Part shown: positions 1 to 9,505 of the stretch, one piece after another | Layout: the number at the start of each line of letters is the position of its first letter | Position numbering within the stretch: position 1 is the first letter of the stretch | Origin: JTS-AC122 sp050246015 | GTDB lineage: Bacteria > Planctomycetota > Phycisphaerae > Phycisphaerales > UBA1924 | Direction: 5' to 3' | Assembly (NCBI GenBank): GCA_050246015.1 | Contig: JBFWWU010000022.1 | Location: 4,358-68,357 of the forward strand | Length of the DNA: 64,000 nucleotides | The notes under the pieces: model-generated | Seen by the model: only the letters and a program-made list of their open reading frames with translations | The model's database searches: none | What the model was told of the DNA's origin: nothing | Made by a program: the position numbers and the translations under genes

Positions 1-738
1 CCAGTGGTGCCCACTCGCTGCCCCAGAAGCGTGGTCGCTGATCTGGCTCAACATCCGCCGAATGTCTGCGAGTCTCGCCAGCCGCACCTGCAGGTATAGC
101 CTGACGTGGTCAACAAGCCGAGCCGCCAGTCGATTTTCATAGATGTCGGCGTTCTCATCCGGCACCAAGCACAGGACCCTTCGTGGGCGCACACCGAGAA
201 CAGTTGGCCGCTCCCAGTCTTCACGGTGGGAAGCAAGCCGAGCGATGGCCTGCCGGGCCACACGCCGGGCTCTCGCTGTGGGGACGAGGTCGGATTCCAC
301 CTTGAGATGCGTTCGAGGTGCCGCGCACACAGTCTCGAGGAATACGAGATTCTCTTCGAGAATCTCATCGAACGTTCGAATGCGAAGGTAGTCATCGAGT
401 CGCGGTGCCAAAGGTGATGCGGCCACCCAGTCGTCCCACACCGCCCGTGAAGCGAGCCTCGCCTCGAACTGCTCATTCATCTGGGACAGCGCGTCGGTGT
501 CCGCCGAAGACGCGATCACGCGCTGGCTGAACTCCCCGTCCCGTCTTGCCAATCGGTCGCACTGGAGCGACCACGAGCGATCACGCCGAGGCACGACTCG
601 GTCGCCATCAGCAACCTCGATCCCGTTCATGACGGCCCCAGCAGGACACGACGGCAACCACCAGCGCCCAGGCACTAGTGCGTTGTCGCTCTTGCGGACG
701 GGTTGCCCCGATAGCAGATCCTTGAGGTCGGTGGTCAT
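1..738 (-). CDS. McrC-like DUF2357 protein, N-terminal part (CoCoNuT CnuC-like), cut by window edge
   Basis: I translated 246 residues from ATG at 738 with no stop before the window edge. The ATG overlaps the stop of the McrB-like gene upstream (ATGA). At about residues 194-209 there is an acidic-ENR stretch (DENADIYENR) of the kind seen in DUF2357/McrC-type proteins just before their PD-(D/E)XK nuclease part, which would lie outside the window. Family knowledge: McrC-like proteins are the endonuclease partner of McrB-like AAA+ motors in type IV restriction. The assignment to McrC/DUF2357 rests on this motif plus position immediately downstream of the McrB-like gene; the nuclease itself is not visible. 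Confidence 0.7.
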   Translation of the reverse strand, partial: MTTDLKDLLSGQPVRKSDNALVPGRWWLPSCPAGAVMNGIEVADGDRVVPRRDRSWSLQCDRLARRDGEFSQRVIASSADTDALSQMNEQFEARLASRAVWDDWVAASPLAPRLDDYLRIRTFDEILEENLVFLETVCAAPRTHLKVESDLVPTARARRVARQAIARLASHREDWERPTVLGVRPRRVLCLVPDENADIYENRLAARLVDHVRLYLQVRLARLADIRRMLSQISDHASGAASGHHW

Positions 739-3233
739 GAGGCGGCCTCACCCTCCTCAAACGATCGGGTGCGTATGAGCGAAGACAGCAGTTCCTCACA
801 CTGGGTCGGTGCTGGATCGAGTTTGCGGTCCTTCCACCGCGAACGAAGCGCGGTTCGGAGTTCCTGCAGTTCCTTCACGCGTACATCGTGGCGATTGCGC
901 AGCTTCCGCAGAAGCTTGGTGGCGACGACATGGTCAATGGCCTCGCCGACCGTGCCCCCAGCTGCCACGATTACAGGAGCAAATCGGGTGACTTGCCTCT
1001 CCAGGCGATTGCCCCAGCCGATGTTGAACTTGCCTTTGAGCTCCGGTTCCAACGCTGTGACGAAAGCGTTGGCCTCTGCTGCCTCCCGCACATGGCGCTG
1101 GCACGCTGTGTCGAACAGTCCGCGAAGCGCGCTGCACGACGCTGGCGGCGGCACTGATGCCGCGACTGGCTTGAAACTGGTAGGATGCCGGGGCAGTTCC
1201 ATCGTGTGCGCCCGGTCATACGTCTTGTCCGCAAAGTCCTTGGTCGTTTCGTCGTGGTTGGCGGTACCCACAAACCACACGTTGGGCGGTACCGCAATCG
1301 CCGTGCCCTCTTCGAGCAACCGCGTCGGCCGCCTCGGCGGACGACTATCCATCAGCCCCAGTTGCGGGAGATTCGGCTTCTTGGGGCTTTCGAGTTCCGA
1401 CAACAGATCAGCGCCGAACTGTTCGATGTACGACAGGTTCATCTCGTCCAGCACCACGATGAAGAGACGATCGGACCAGGTAGGGCACTGCGCGGCGTAC
1501 AGCGCCTTGACAAAGGACGATTCGTGGTACTTCTTGTCGAACGCGTTGTAGTACCCGAGGAGGTCCTGACGATCACGCCATCCGGCCTGCACGGCGACGA
1601 TGTCGGCGTGTCCGCCGAGCGCCTTGGCAAATGCCCTGGGAAGGCTGGTCTTTCCTGTTCCGCTTATTCCCTGAAGAAGGTGAAGGCGGCTCATCGCTAG
1701 ACCGGCCATGAAGCAGCGGATCGTGCGGTCGTCGTAGAACAGAGCCTCATCTGCGGCCATCCGATTGCGGACGTCATCCACAACCTGCTTGAGGTTGGGA
1801 GGCTGATGAAAGCGTGCTGGGGGATTCTGGAATTCGGAGTCCGCAGCGTCCATCCGCTCGAGCTCAGGATACGGATTGCGGCCCGACGCCTGATTGAGCC
1901 GGCCTTCAACTTCAATCTGAAGCTGATCGTTTGCTTCCTTGAGCGCGGCATTTCGTAGTTCGAGGCTGCGCAGCGCCACACGTTGAGTTTCCATCTCGCC
2001 CACCGGCATCCGCATGCGCTCGAGTTCTGATCGCGTTTGGGAAAGGGCGGCACCCAGGCGTTGATTTTCGATATCCAGGACGTCGACACGCTCCTGCGCC
2101 TTCTTGTAGAGTTCCACTGTCGCCTGTCCCGGCCGCGCGTGCAACTCCATTTGCAGACGGTCCACCTCCTTCCGAAGGTGGTCCCGCTCGCTAGTCAGGT
2201 CCACAAGCGATGCGCCTCCAGCGGTGCCAAGAATCCCCTCCAGTTCCTTCACGCGCAGTTGCGACCTCTGGAGTTGGTCAACCACGCGCTTCTGTGACTC
2301 CACGCCTCGCTCAATCGACCTTTCCAGTGTTTCAATGCGGTCGTTGACCCGCGCGGTCGCCTGCTCCTCAGCCAACAGCTCCATGTCCTTGATATGCTCA
2401 AGCTTGTAGGTGATCTCTCGCTTTGCACGCTCGATGTCAACGCGTTCTGTTCCGAGGGCAGCACGGTCTTTGTCGAGGACCTCACGCTCCTGCTGCAACA
2501 ACGCCCTCTGGGCATCCACATCCGCAACACGGCGCTGGTGCGCGGCCTCGAGTGCGTTCCGGGCATCGCGGAGCTGCTCAGGAAAACCCTCACTCGCCGC
2601 AGCCTGTAAAGCGAGCAACTCCAGTCTGCGGGCTTCCATTTCGGAATCTCGTTTGGAAACGTCGGTCTCTCTAGCCGACAATGCGAGTTCGCGTCGTTCC
2701 AGTTCCTCTAGCCTTCTCGCCACTTCTGCTTTTGCCCGCTCATGTGCGACCCGCGCGGCGTCCGCTTGATCCTTCAGGCGATTGAGGGCGTCCCTTGTGT
2801 GTCGCACACCGCGAAGGACCTCGACGAGCTCCGCCCTCGATACCTGCGTACTGACGGGGGGCGCGACACTTGCTGGCGAGGCTTCGGGGCTTCCGCCGGC
2901 CGTGAGCGGGTCCGGTGAATCTGTAGTTGCCGGGGCCGGCGCCTCGGTCTCCGCACGGGCTTCGTCGACAAGCTGCTGATCCGACATGGTCTCAAGTCCA
3001 TCGGTTGGTCCAACTGCCCCAGAAGGGGAGTCCGCACCTAACTGCCGGGACGCGCCGACGCCACTGTGATGGTCTGAAGTGGGAGTTCCGCCCTTCGAGA
3101 GGGGAGAGCCACCTGCCGATGACAGGATGGTCTGCGCAGAATGCCCAGGCAACCCACCAAAGCCGCCGGCACTTCCGGGATATCCGCCGGCCTGCTGCCA
3201 AGGCTTGTTTTTGTTCTTGTTCTTCTTGCTCAT
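735..3233 (-). CDS. Coiled-coil McrB-like AAA+ NTPase (CoCoNuT CnuB-like)
   Basis: 832 aa. A Lys/Gly/Ser-rich, low-complexity N-terminus is followed by a long coiled coil (about residues 130-450, rich in E, R, L, A and Q), then an AAA+ domain: Walker A GISGTGKTS at about 522-530, Walker B FIVVLDEMN at about 591-599, and the GTANHDETTKDFADK sensor region near 665. McrB relatives use such a motor to translocate on nucleic acid and drive the McrC nuclease encoded next (ATGA overlap at 735-738). The GTP-specific MNxxDRS signature of classical McrB is replaced by TANHDETT, so the nucleotide may be ATP rather than GTP. The extended coiled coil plus tandem nuclease partner is the hallmark of CoCoNuT-type systems. 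The start overlaps the upstream stop (ATGA, 3230-3233). Confidence 0.85.
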   Translation of the reverse strand: MSKKNKNKNKPWQQAGGYPGSAGGFGGLPGHSAQTILSSAGGSPLSKGGTPTSDHHSGVGASRQLGADSPSGAVGPTDGLETMSDQQLVDEARAETEAPAPATTDSPDPLTAGGSPEASPASVAPPVSTQVSRAELVEVLRGVRHTRDALNRLKDQADAARVAHERAKAEVARRLEELERRELALSARETDVSKRDSEMEARRLELLALQAAASEGFPEQLRDARNALEAAHQRRVADVDAQRALLQQEREVLDKDRAALGTERVDIERAKREITYKLEHIKDMELLAEEQATARVNDRIETLERSIERGVESQKRVVDQLQRSQLRVKELEGILGTAGGASLVDLTSERDHLRKEVDRLQMELHARPGQATVELYKKAQERVDVLDIENQRLGAALSQTRSELERMRMPVGEMETQRVALRSLELRNAALKEANDQLQIEVEGRLNQASGRNPYPELERMDAADSEFQNPPARFHQPPNLKQVVDDVRNRMAADEALFYDDRTIRCFMAGLAMSRLHLLQGISGTGKTSLPRAFAKALGGHADIVAVQAGWRDRQDLLGYYNAFDKKYHESSFVKALYAAQCPTWSDRLFIVVLDEMNLSYIEQFGADLLSELESPKKPNLPQLGLMDSRPPRRPTRLLEEGTAIAVPPNVWFVGTANHDETTKDFADKTYDRAHTMELPRHPTSFKPVAASVPPPASCSALRGLFDTACQRHVREAAEANAFVTALEPELKGKFNIGWGNRLERQVTRFAPVIVAAGGTVGEAIDHVVATKLLRKLRNRHDVRVKELQELRTALRSRWKDRKLDPAPTQCEELLSSLIRTRSFEEGEAAS

Positions 3234-4810
3234 GCCTGCCTCCGCGTTGCGACGGGGGCTGACGCAGCCACACCGGCGAGTAGGGTCTCAATCATCCAGT
3301 ACACCGTTGCGATCAGAAACTCCACGTCCCCCTGATCCGGAGCTGCGCCACCACTGTCATGCGCTGCTTCCCCAGCGATCATGAAGGCGCGATCAAGCTC
3401 ATCCATAAGGGTTGGCCGCAACTGGGCTGCCTCCCGTAAAGGATGATCCGCTCGCTCGGCGGCAAGCAGCAACGTCGCCATGACCACGGCACCCAGCTTC
3501 GAGAAGTGCCCGGCTTCGAGGACCGCTCGCATGTCCCGCGGGCGAGCGGCAAAGCGACGGGGTAGCGAACCCGTCAGACCGCATGCCTGCGCCGCAATCA
3601 CCAGCTTATCTCTCAAAAATGCCTCGTCAGCCGGCGTGTTGTTGAGGGTTCGGACCCTGCCGAGGAGAGGCGAAAGCGGAAAGGCAGAGGCCAGCGATGC
3701 GAAGCACGCCTCGATGGCGTCTCGCGCAGCTTGAGCCGCGCGACGCAGGTTCCGATTCTTCTGTGCGGTGAACTTCGACTCGCCATACCACAACAGTGCA
3801 TCTTCCATGCTGACAAGATGGTCATGACCACGCCAAGTGCGGAAGCTCGTGCCGAGCTTTGTCGCCACCTGATCCTGCGCCATTTGCCACACCAATGAGG
3901 GATCGACCGTGTCAGCCGAAGTGGAGTGCGATGTCTGCTTCCTCGTTAGCCGTCGAATCTGTTGGTCAAACTCCTTGTCGGAAGCGCGCAGCCGATCGGC
4001 AGTGTCCAGGAGCCGCCGGCTCTCGCCCAGTCCGAATGGATCCAAGATGCGCCAGTCGTCGCCTTCATCGCCCTCTTCGAGTGCGGTGTTGTAGGCCACC
4101 GTGGCGAGGAACATTGGCGTCGCACGCACATCGATGACATTGACGCGCCTCAAAGCCGTCGGGCGGGCGCGATAGCCATCAGGGGCCGTGTCATGCGCGT
4201 CGGCGCGCCCCGACGATGCCGATCGCAGATCCCCGAAGTGCCGCCGAATGGCTGCGAGAACGTCGTTGGCCTCGGGAACGGCCGGCTCGTCCGGATGCGG
4301 CGGTCTCACCGTGACACATCGCTGTTGCCGGGAATCGGCCACTGAGCCGGTTTCGATTCGAAGGCCATCTTCTCCCCGTGTCACGTCGGCATACTGCAGC
4401 TGGTCGGCGACCCGAGGCATCACCAGACCCGTAATGCCACACTGGAGAACATGGACGACATTGATGCTCGCTGCCTCTATCTCGCCGGCATCCAAGGCGT
4501 CCGTCCCTTCGGTCGTGATGCCGGCGCTCTCATCAAGCGTGCCTTGCTGCACGAGGGATTGCTGGATGATCTTTACGAGCTTTCGGTCGATGTTCAGCAG
4601 ACTGCCGATATGCTCGGCATCCGAGATACGGGCTCGAGCGCAACCGAGCACGGCCCGCTCGAACGGACCGAGGCGGGTGCTCGGATGCGATGGGGCAGCA
4701 ACTCTCCTCACCCAAACGGGCCAGAGAAGCCACTGGCCCTTGCGGCCATCGGGCCATCGAAGGTTTGCCATCTGGATGGTTGTGGCTAGGTTATCAAATG
4801 CGGACGCCAT
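3230..4810 (-). CDS. Helical protein of CoCoNuT-like operon, function unrecognised
   Basis: 526 aa, starting at ATG 4810 (MASAFDNLATT), 17 nt inside the helicase gene; the frame stays open further upstream but only over helicase sequence. Near residues 50-110 is a segment that looks like a winged helix (GPFERAVLGCARARISDAEH followed by an Ile/Lys-rich helix). The C-terminal half is mostly alpha-helical and Ala/Arg-rich. There are R-x4-H matches (RKQTSH, RTWRGH) of the type found in HEPN ribonucleases, but such short matches are weak evidence. Between the helicase and the McrB-like gene it sits where CoCoNuT type III operons carry an accessory effector or adaptor. I do not recognise the family with confidence. 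Confidence 0.7.
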   Translation of the reverse strand: MASAFDNLATTIQMANLRWPDGRKGQWLLWPVWVRRVAAPSHPSTRLGPFERAVLGCARARISDAEHIGSLLNIDRKLVKIIQQSLVQQGTLDESAGITTEGTDALDAGEIEAASINVVHVLQCGITGLVMPRVADQLQYADVTRGEDGLRIETGSVADSRQQRCVTVRPPHPDEPAVPEANDVLAAIRRHFGDLRSASSGRADAHDTAPDGYRARPTALRRVNVIDVRATPMFLATVAYNTALEEGDEGDDWRILDPFGLGESRRLLDTADRLRASDKEFDQQIRRLTRKQTSHSTSADTVDPSLVWQMAQDQVATKLGTSFRTWRGHDHLVSMEDALLWYGESKFTAQKNRNLRRAAQAARDAIEACFASLASAFPLSPLLGRVRTLNNTPADEAFLRDKLVIAAQACGLTGSLPRRFAARPRDMRAVLEAGHFSKLGAVVMATLLLAAERADHPLREAAQLRPTLMDELDRAFMIAGEAAHDSGGAAPDQGDVEFLIATVYWMIETLLAGVAASAPVATRRQA

Positions 4811-7800
4811 GGGCACCTCCGCAGAACATGTGGAACTGTCGCAACGCTGAAACCCCAGGTTCGTTCGCCAGGACGTCGTCCTTGAACATGTCGGCATCAC
4901 CAACCACAACCAGTAACCGTTGCTGGCGGCTCATCGCCACGCACACCCGGTTCTCCAGCAGCAAGAATCCGAATTTCCTTCGGAGGCTGGCTGCGTCCGA
5001 GGTGGGAAGCCGATTGCTGCGCACCAATGAGAGGAACACGATGTCGAACTCCATCCCCTGGAACGAGTCGACCGTCCCAACCCGGAGTCGAGCCCGACTC
5101 TCGGTTGTTCCTGAAGTAGATTTCCACGGCGATGTGGGCTGCCACACACCTTGGGAATCCTGTTCGACGATGCCTTTGTGGCCGAGCGCCCGATTCAATG
5201 CCTCAACCTGCGCGGAATAGAACGTGATGACACCGATGGTGAGGTCGGGGCGATCTTCCGCGAGCCGCTTCACTTCGCCTGCGATCCAGTCAGCCTCGAG
5301 CGGACGGCTCTTGCTCTTGCCGCCGAGTTCCTGGCCTCGTTGCAGCGGCATGTCTACCCAGGCTGCCACCTTGCCTGCATATTGACCGCCGAGGCCGTGT
5401 GTGAAGTCCGTCGCCGGCCGGCCGTTGGTGAACTGCTCTCCATATGGCCCGTAGAACGCGTCGTTCACGAACGTTCCGAGCGACGGCGGCATGCGATACT
5501 GGGTGTCGAGGCGAACGTATCGCTTCACGCCGTCTTGTTGCTCCAACGCCCTCACGTGGCCGACCAGCCGCTCGAACATGCTTCGGCCAAGTGCCTCCTT
5601 CGTCGCTTCCGTAGCTGTCGTGGAGAGTTCACGTTCGACGCTCGGCTCCAGAACATGCGGCAACTGTCGGTGGTCGCCGACAAGCACGATGCGCCTCTCC
5701 GCGATGGAGAGCGGAATCATCAGATCCAGAGGATTGCACCGTGCCGCTTCGTCGACTATCACGGTGCGGAACCGGGGCCATTCTTCAGCCGATAGGTCGA
5801 TTCCAGACAGTTTCACCGCCTGCATGTCACTACCCACAGAATGCTGCACAGTTGACGCGAGGGAGGATGCGTACCGCGAAAGCTCCTCCCGCACTGCCTG
5901 CGGATCGGCCTCCAACTCGTCGATCAAGTCCTCGACAGCCACAGACGCGTCGAAAGCGGTGTTTCTGGCGATTTTCTCTAGCTGGGCCTGGACGCCCAAG
6001 AGGGCCTCTTCCACAAGCACATTTTGAAGTGGGCCAGCTTCTTTCACCCGAGGAGGCTGGAGCCTGTCGATGAGTGCCGTGCGCAGATCAGCGAGAACGG
6101 ATAGGCCGGGAGGAATGCCCTCGCCATTCCAGTGAGCCATCGACGAGAGGACCTCTCTCTCCAAGTCGGTGAGGAAGCCGGTGCCGAGTCCCTCTAGCGC
6201 AATGAGTGCTTTTGCGGCTCTGCGCGGTCCATCGTCGCTCGCTGATGCAACGGTCGTCGGGAGTCCGGCGACCGCCCGCAGAGCAAGCTCTCGCTCAAGC
6301 GGGAGCCTCTGAGCTGTGGCTGGACTCCTCAGTTGCCGAATCAACTCGTCCAACTGCAGGGCCATCGGAGCGTCCAGCCACGGTCCAGCTTCGGCGAGCA
6401 CCTGCTGAAGCAGATCGGCACTCGCGTCGTTGCCTGAGGGAGCCTTCTGTTGGGCCAGGGCCAGACGTCGAACATTGCGCCGAACGACATGCACCGGCGT
6501 TGCGGGTTGATTCGCGACGGTGCCCTTGAGTTTGGCAACAAGATCACGCCTCCAACGCTCGGTCGCATCGCCGTCGTCTGTGTGACCCGACTTCACGCCG
6601 ATACGGAATGACGGCAGGCCGAATGCCGTGCTCGCCGCAGCGACGTTGTCCACCGCGTCATGCTGGTAGCTCGTCAACAGCGTCTGACCGAACGGACCTG
6701 ATTCTCCCTCTCCAAGTTCCGCCAATCGTGCCTGAAGCGCCGCGATCACGCGCGTCTTGCCTGTTCCTGGGGGCCCCTGAATGATCGCGATGTCAGGCGT
6801 ATTCAGCGCAGCATCAATGGCCATTTCTTGCGCTGGCGTGGGATCTCCCTTGAATGCTCTGCGAGCCACCGGTGATAGAGCGATCTCGCGCCGCCGCTGC
6901 TTCACAGGGAAGGGTTTGCCCTCCAGCAATAGTCCCAGCCACGGCACCGGACATCGCGCCGATGCGACCAGGTCTCGTGCCTTTTCGCGTCGCGCCAACC
7001 GCTTGCGGTCACCGAATACGGCGATGCTCAAGAAGCCGGTCTGCGGTGGCGGGGGCCAGTCGGCTCCCCTAGGACGGACAATCACCCCGATGGAATCGAC
7101 GTCGACGGGCGCGCCCACAAATGTGCGTGCGCCGCCAGTCCGCTCGTCCGAGTCGGCCGGCTCCTCGGTTGCCTGCAGGTCGACGCGATCCTCCCGACAG
7201 TCGCGGAGACGCTCACGCCCCTGCGGATCCAGGCCGGGGCATGCAAAGCGAATGCCCTCTCGTACTTCAGACCAACTCGAGTAGGCCAGGTGCCCGAACT
7301 CGGTCGCCTCATTCTCAAGGGAACGGCGTTCGACCTCGTTGTACTCTTTCCAGATGCCTAGGTAACTGCCTGCCTGTTGAACGAGGGCATTCAGATCGGT
7401 GCGCACCGCGGACGCCACCGAGCCTTTCGAGGCATCGCGGAAGGCAATGTCGGCTTGGATCAGCCTCTGCGCGGTTGCGGCACCGCCGCTGCTACGGCTT
7501 GGGGCAATGCGTTTGACAAACAACGCGGCGGCATTGCTGTCATCTCCGGCGATCTCTCGCCGCTGGATATCCATCACGAGACGCGGACCATGCACTCGGA
7601 AGCCGCTTCCGAGTGCACTTCCAACTGAGCGCCCGGCTGACACGACGATTCTCCAGCCGTTCTCTTTGTAGGTAGGAGCAAGCAGGAACTCCTGTCGCAA
7701 GAACTCCTCGATGGCGTCGAATGTACCGAGCGATCTGTTCGCCCTCAGATTCTCGGTGAGCTCATCGTCAACGTGGAGCGCGAGTTCATCGGGCAACAGG

Positions 7801-8117
7801 AGTCCACTTGGGAACTCGTGCATCTGCAACAGCACCGCACGACAGCTCGCGGGCGCACCATCCGTCTGCACAATCCACGCGATCCGTGGGAGATCCCGCT
7901 GGATCACATCCTCGATCCGACGCCTCGCTCGGGGATCCTGCCCACTGACACGAAACCAATGCTCTCCCACCTTCAGCGTTGGGCCGAGCTCCGGAGAGCT
8001 TGTCAGTAGAGCTTCGACGCCGGCGGTCACTATACCGTCGAATGTCTCGTCGTGAAGGGGGCGCAGTTCAAGCCGTACCACTGATCCGAACATTCCAGTC
8101 AACTCTGTGGGCTTCAT
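4794..8117 (-). CDS. SF1 (UPF1-like) helicase of CoCoNuT/TerY-P type (CnuH-like)
   Basis: 1107 aa. The N-terminal ~420 residues have no motif I know; an OB-fold- or YTH-like region would be expected from the family. The helicase core follows: Walker A GPPGTGKTR at about 448-456, motif II VDEAARCNPLDL at about 788-799, motif III GDHRQLP at about 814-820, and the late motif DSFQGMEFDIV near 1030. This arrangement is that of UPF1/Dna2-type SF1B helicases, which act on RNA or DNA. ATG 8117 overlaps the kinase stop (ATGA). In TerY-P-associated type IV systems a large helicase of this sort accompanies the VWA, phosphatase and kinase genes. Confidence 0.85.
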   Translation of the reverse strand: MKPTELTGMFGSVVRLELRPLHDETFDGIVTAGVEALLTSSPELGPTLKVGEHWFRVSGQDPRARRRIEDVIQRDLPRIAWIVQTDGAPASCRAVLLQMHEFPSGLLLPDELALHVDDELTENLRANRSLGTFDAIEEFLRQEFLLAPTYKENGWRIVVSAGRSVGSALGSGFRVHGPRLVMDIQRREIAGDDSNAAALFVKRIAPSRSSGGAATAQRLIQADIAFRDASKGSVASAVRTDLNALVQQAGSYLGIWKEYNEVERRSLENEATEFGHLAYSSWSEVREGIRFACPGLDPQGRERLRDCREDRVDLQATEEPADSDERTGGARTFVGAPVDVDSIGVIVRPRGADWPPPPQTGFLSIAVFGDRKRLARREKARDLVASARCPVPWLGLLLEGKPFPVKQRRREIALSPVARRAFKGDPTPAQEMAIDAALNTPDIAIIQGPPGTGKTRVIAALQARLAELGEGESGPFGQTLLTSYQHDAVDNVAAASTAFGLPSFRIGVKSGHTDDGDATERWRRDLVAKLKGTVANQPATPVHVVRRNVRRLALAQQKAPSGNDASADLLQQVLAEAGPWLDAPMALQLDELIRQLRSPATAQRLPLERELALRAVAGLPTTVASASDDGPRRAAKALIALEGLGTGFLTDLEREVLSSMAHWNGEGIPPGLSVLADLRTALIDRLQPPRVKEAGPLQNVLVEEALLGVQAQLEKIARNTAFDASVAVEDLIDELEADPQAVREELSRYASSLASTVQHSVGSDMQAVKLSGIDLSAEEWPRFRTVIVDEAARCNPLDLMIPLSIAERRIVLVGDHRQLPHVLEPSVERELSTTATEATKEALGRSMFERLVGHVRALEQQDGVKRYVRLDTQYRMPPSLGTFVNDAFYGPYGEQFTNGRPATDFTHGLGGQYAGKVAAWVDMPLQRGQELGGKSKSRPLEADWIAGEVKRLAEDRPDLTIGVITFYSAQVEALNRALGHKGIVEQDSQGVWQPTSPWKSTSGTTESRARLRVGTVDSFQGMEFDIVFLSLVRSNRLPTSDAASLRRKFGFLLLENRVCVAMSRQQRLLVVVGDADMFKDDVLANEPGVSALRQFHMFCGGAHGVRI

Positions 8118-9505
8118 GACTTCTTGCCTCCCATCAGCCAGAGGTCAAGCACTCGGTGCAGTTGATCGCTCGGTCCAAGATGAATCGTTGTCTGGGGGAG
8201 GTCGCCGTCAGCCTTCAGTGTGACGGGCGCATCGGTGAGTGCGTGCCGGCGCGGTGGCTTGCGGAGCTCCAATACCGCCTCCGGCGCACGCCGTTGGATA
8301 TCCACGCCTTTCCCGGAGAAAGACACGGTAAGCAGTTCAGATGCCGCAAGGCCATGAGAGTGACCGGCGGCAAGTCTCTGGTCGATGAGCATCTGATCTC
8401 CCGCGGCCAATGCGAACGAGTCAACGACCTGGTCGTGCTTGTCGGGGCCAACGACGTATCCGCCCGTTTTGTCGTTGAGGGCCGGATCCCAGATGCGGAG
8501 CCGCCCATAGAGAAACGGCGATCGCGGCGTTGAGCACCACGGGCAAGATTCGGCGGTGCGGTAGAAGGTTGCCTTGCAGCTTGGGCAAGCGAGACAGTTT
8601 CGGCTCGCACGCTCGAGCGCCTCCGCCCACTCGCTTGCTGACGGGCGTTTGCGTGGATCGGACAATCCGTCTCCGAAGGCCTGTGACGCCAGATGCCGAA
8701 GATTGCCAGAGAGCACGACGTCGCGCTCGCGTATCCCTCGACTCGATCGATTCGCGGGATCGGTCGGGTGGTCGATCCAGGGCAGGAGGCCGCACAACGC
8801 ACTCTCCTCCAGATCAGGATCGCCTTCCTCCACAAGGTCCCCCTGCAGTGGATGCACTAGGACCAGCGTTGCAAAGGCAACAACGGCGAGGCCGTGGGCA
8901 TCGGTCAGCGTCGACACGAAGCCACGACGGGCAACCACCTCGGGAGCGCCGTATCCGGGCGTATAAACGGGTTGGTTGTTCGGCGAGGATTCATAACGCA
9001 CGTTGTCTGCGTCGATCAGATACACGGTGTCTGATGTCGTGACTGTGGAGACGAATATGTTGGCGGGGGACACGTCGCCGTAGCAGAGTCCCTTGGCGTG
9101 CAGCATTGCGAGCGCCGTCGCCGCGCGCCCGCACACCATCAGCCGGCGGCGGAGTCCGCCGGTATCGAGGTACCAGCGACGCAAGGAAGTAGTCCCCGAT
9201 GGAGGCACCATGAGCTGCTTGAGCGAGCTCATGTCCGTGAGAAAGCGCATGATGTAGCCTGCGTGAGGTGGTGCGAGCACGGCCTCGGGCTGGGCGATAG
9301 GAATGCCTGCGAGGTCCAGGGTTCGAAGGAACTGCAGTTGCCTCTCGAGTCTCTTGGGATCAGTCTTGGAGCCAGCAGCGAGCACCTTCGCTGCGAGTCG
9401 GCCACCCTGAACCGCGTAGACGGCACCCTGCCCGCCTTCACCGAGACACTTGCCGAGTTGGTACTTGGCACCCCGAGAGTCAACCACGAAGGTGGGCTGG
9501 GTCAC
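8114..9505 (-). CDS. TerY-P-type Ser/Thr protein kinase-like protein with zinc ribbon
   Basis: 463 aa if started at GTG 9505, which overlaps the phosphatase stop as GTGA and has GGGGAGG five to six bases upstream. Motifs: glycine loop GEGGQGAVY (22-30), Lys40, a catalytic loop reading YGDVSPAN (Asp144; the His of HRD is replaced by Tyr), and DADN instead of DFG (Asp165/167). A zinc-ribbon follows the kinase fold (C304, C307, C310, then CPWC at 321-324), and a C-terminal domain continues to the end. It probably phosphorylates a partner in the VWA-phosphatase-kinase triad. The altered catalytic motifs make activity plausible but not certain. Confidence 0.85.
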   Translation of the reverse strand: MTQPTFVVDSRGAKYQLGKCLGEGGQGAVYAVQGGRLAAKVLAAGSKTDPKRLERQLQFLRTLDLAGIPIAQPEAVLAPPHAGYIMRFLTDMSSLKQLMVPPSGTTSLRRWYLDTGGLRRRLMVCGRAATALAMLHAKGLCYGDVSPANIFVSTVTTSDTVYLIDADNVRYESSPNNQPVYTPGYGAPEVVARRGFVSTLTDAHGLAVVAFATLVLVHPLQGDLVEEGDPDLEESALCGLLPWIDHPTDPANRSSRGIRERDVVLSGNLRHLASQAFGDGLSDPRKRPSASEWAEALERASRNCLACPSCKATFYRTAESCPWCSTPRSPFLYGRLRIWDPALNDKTGGYVVGPDKHDQVVDSFALAAGDQMLIDQRLAAGHSHGLAASELLTVSFSGKGVDIQRRAPEAVLELRKPPRRHALTDAPVTLKADGDLPQTTIHLGPSDQLHRVLDLWLMGGKKS

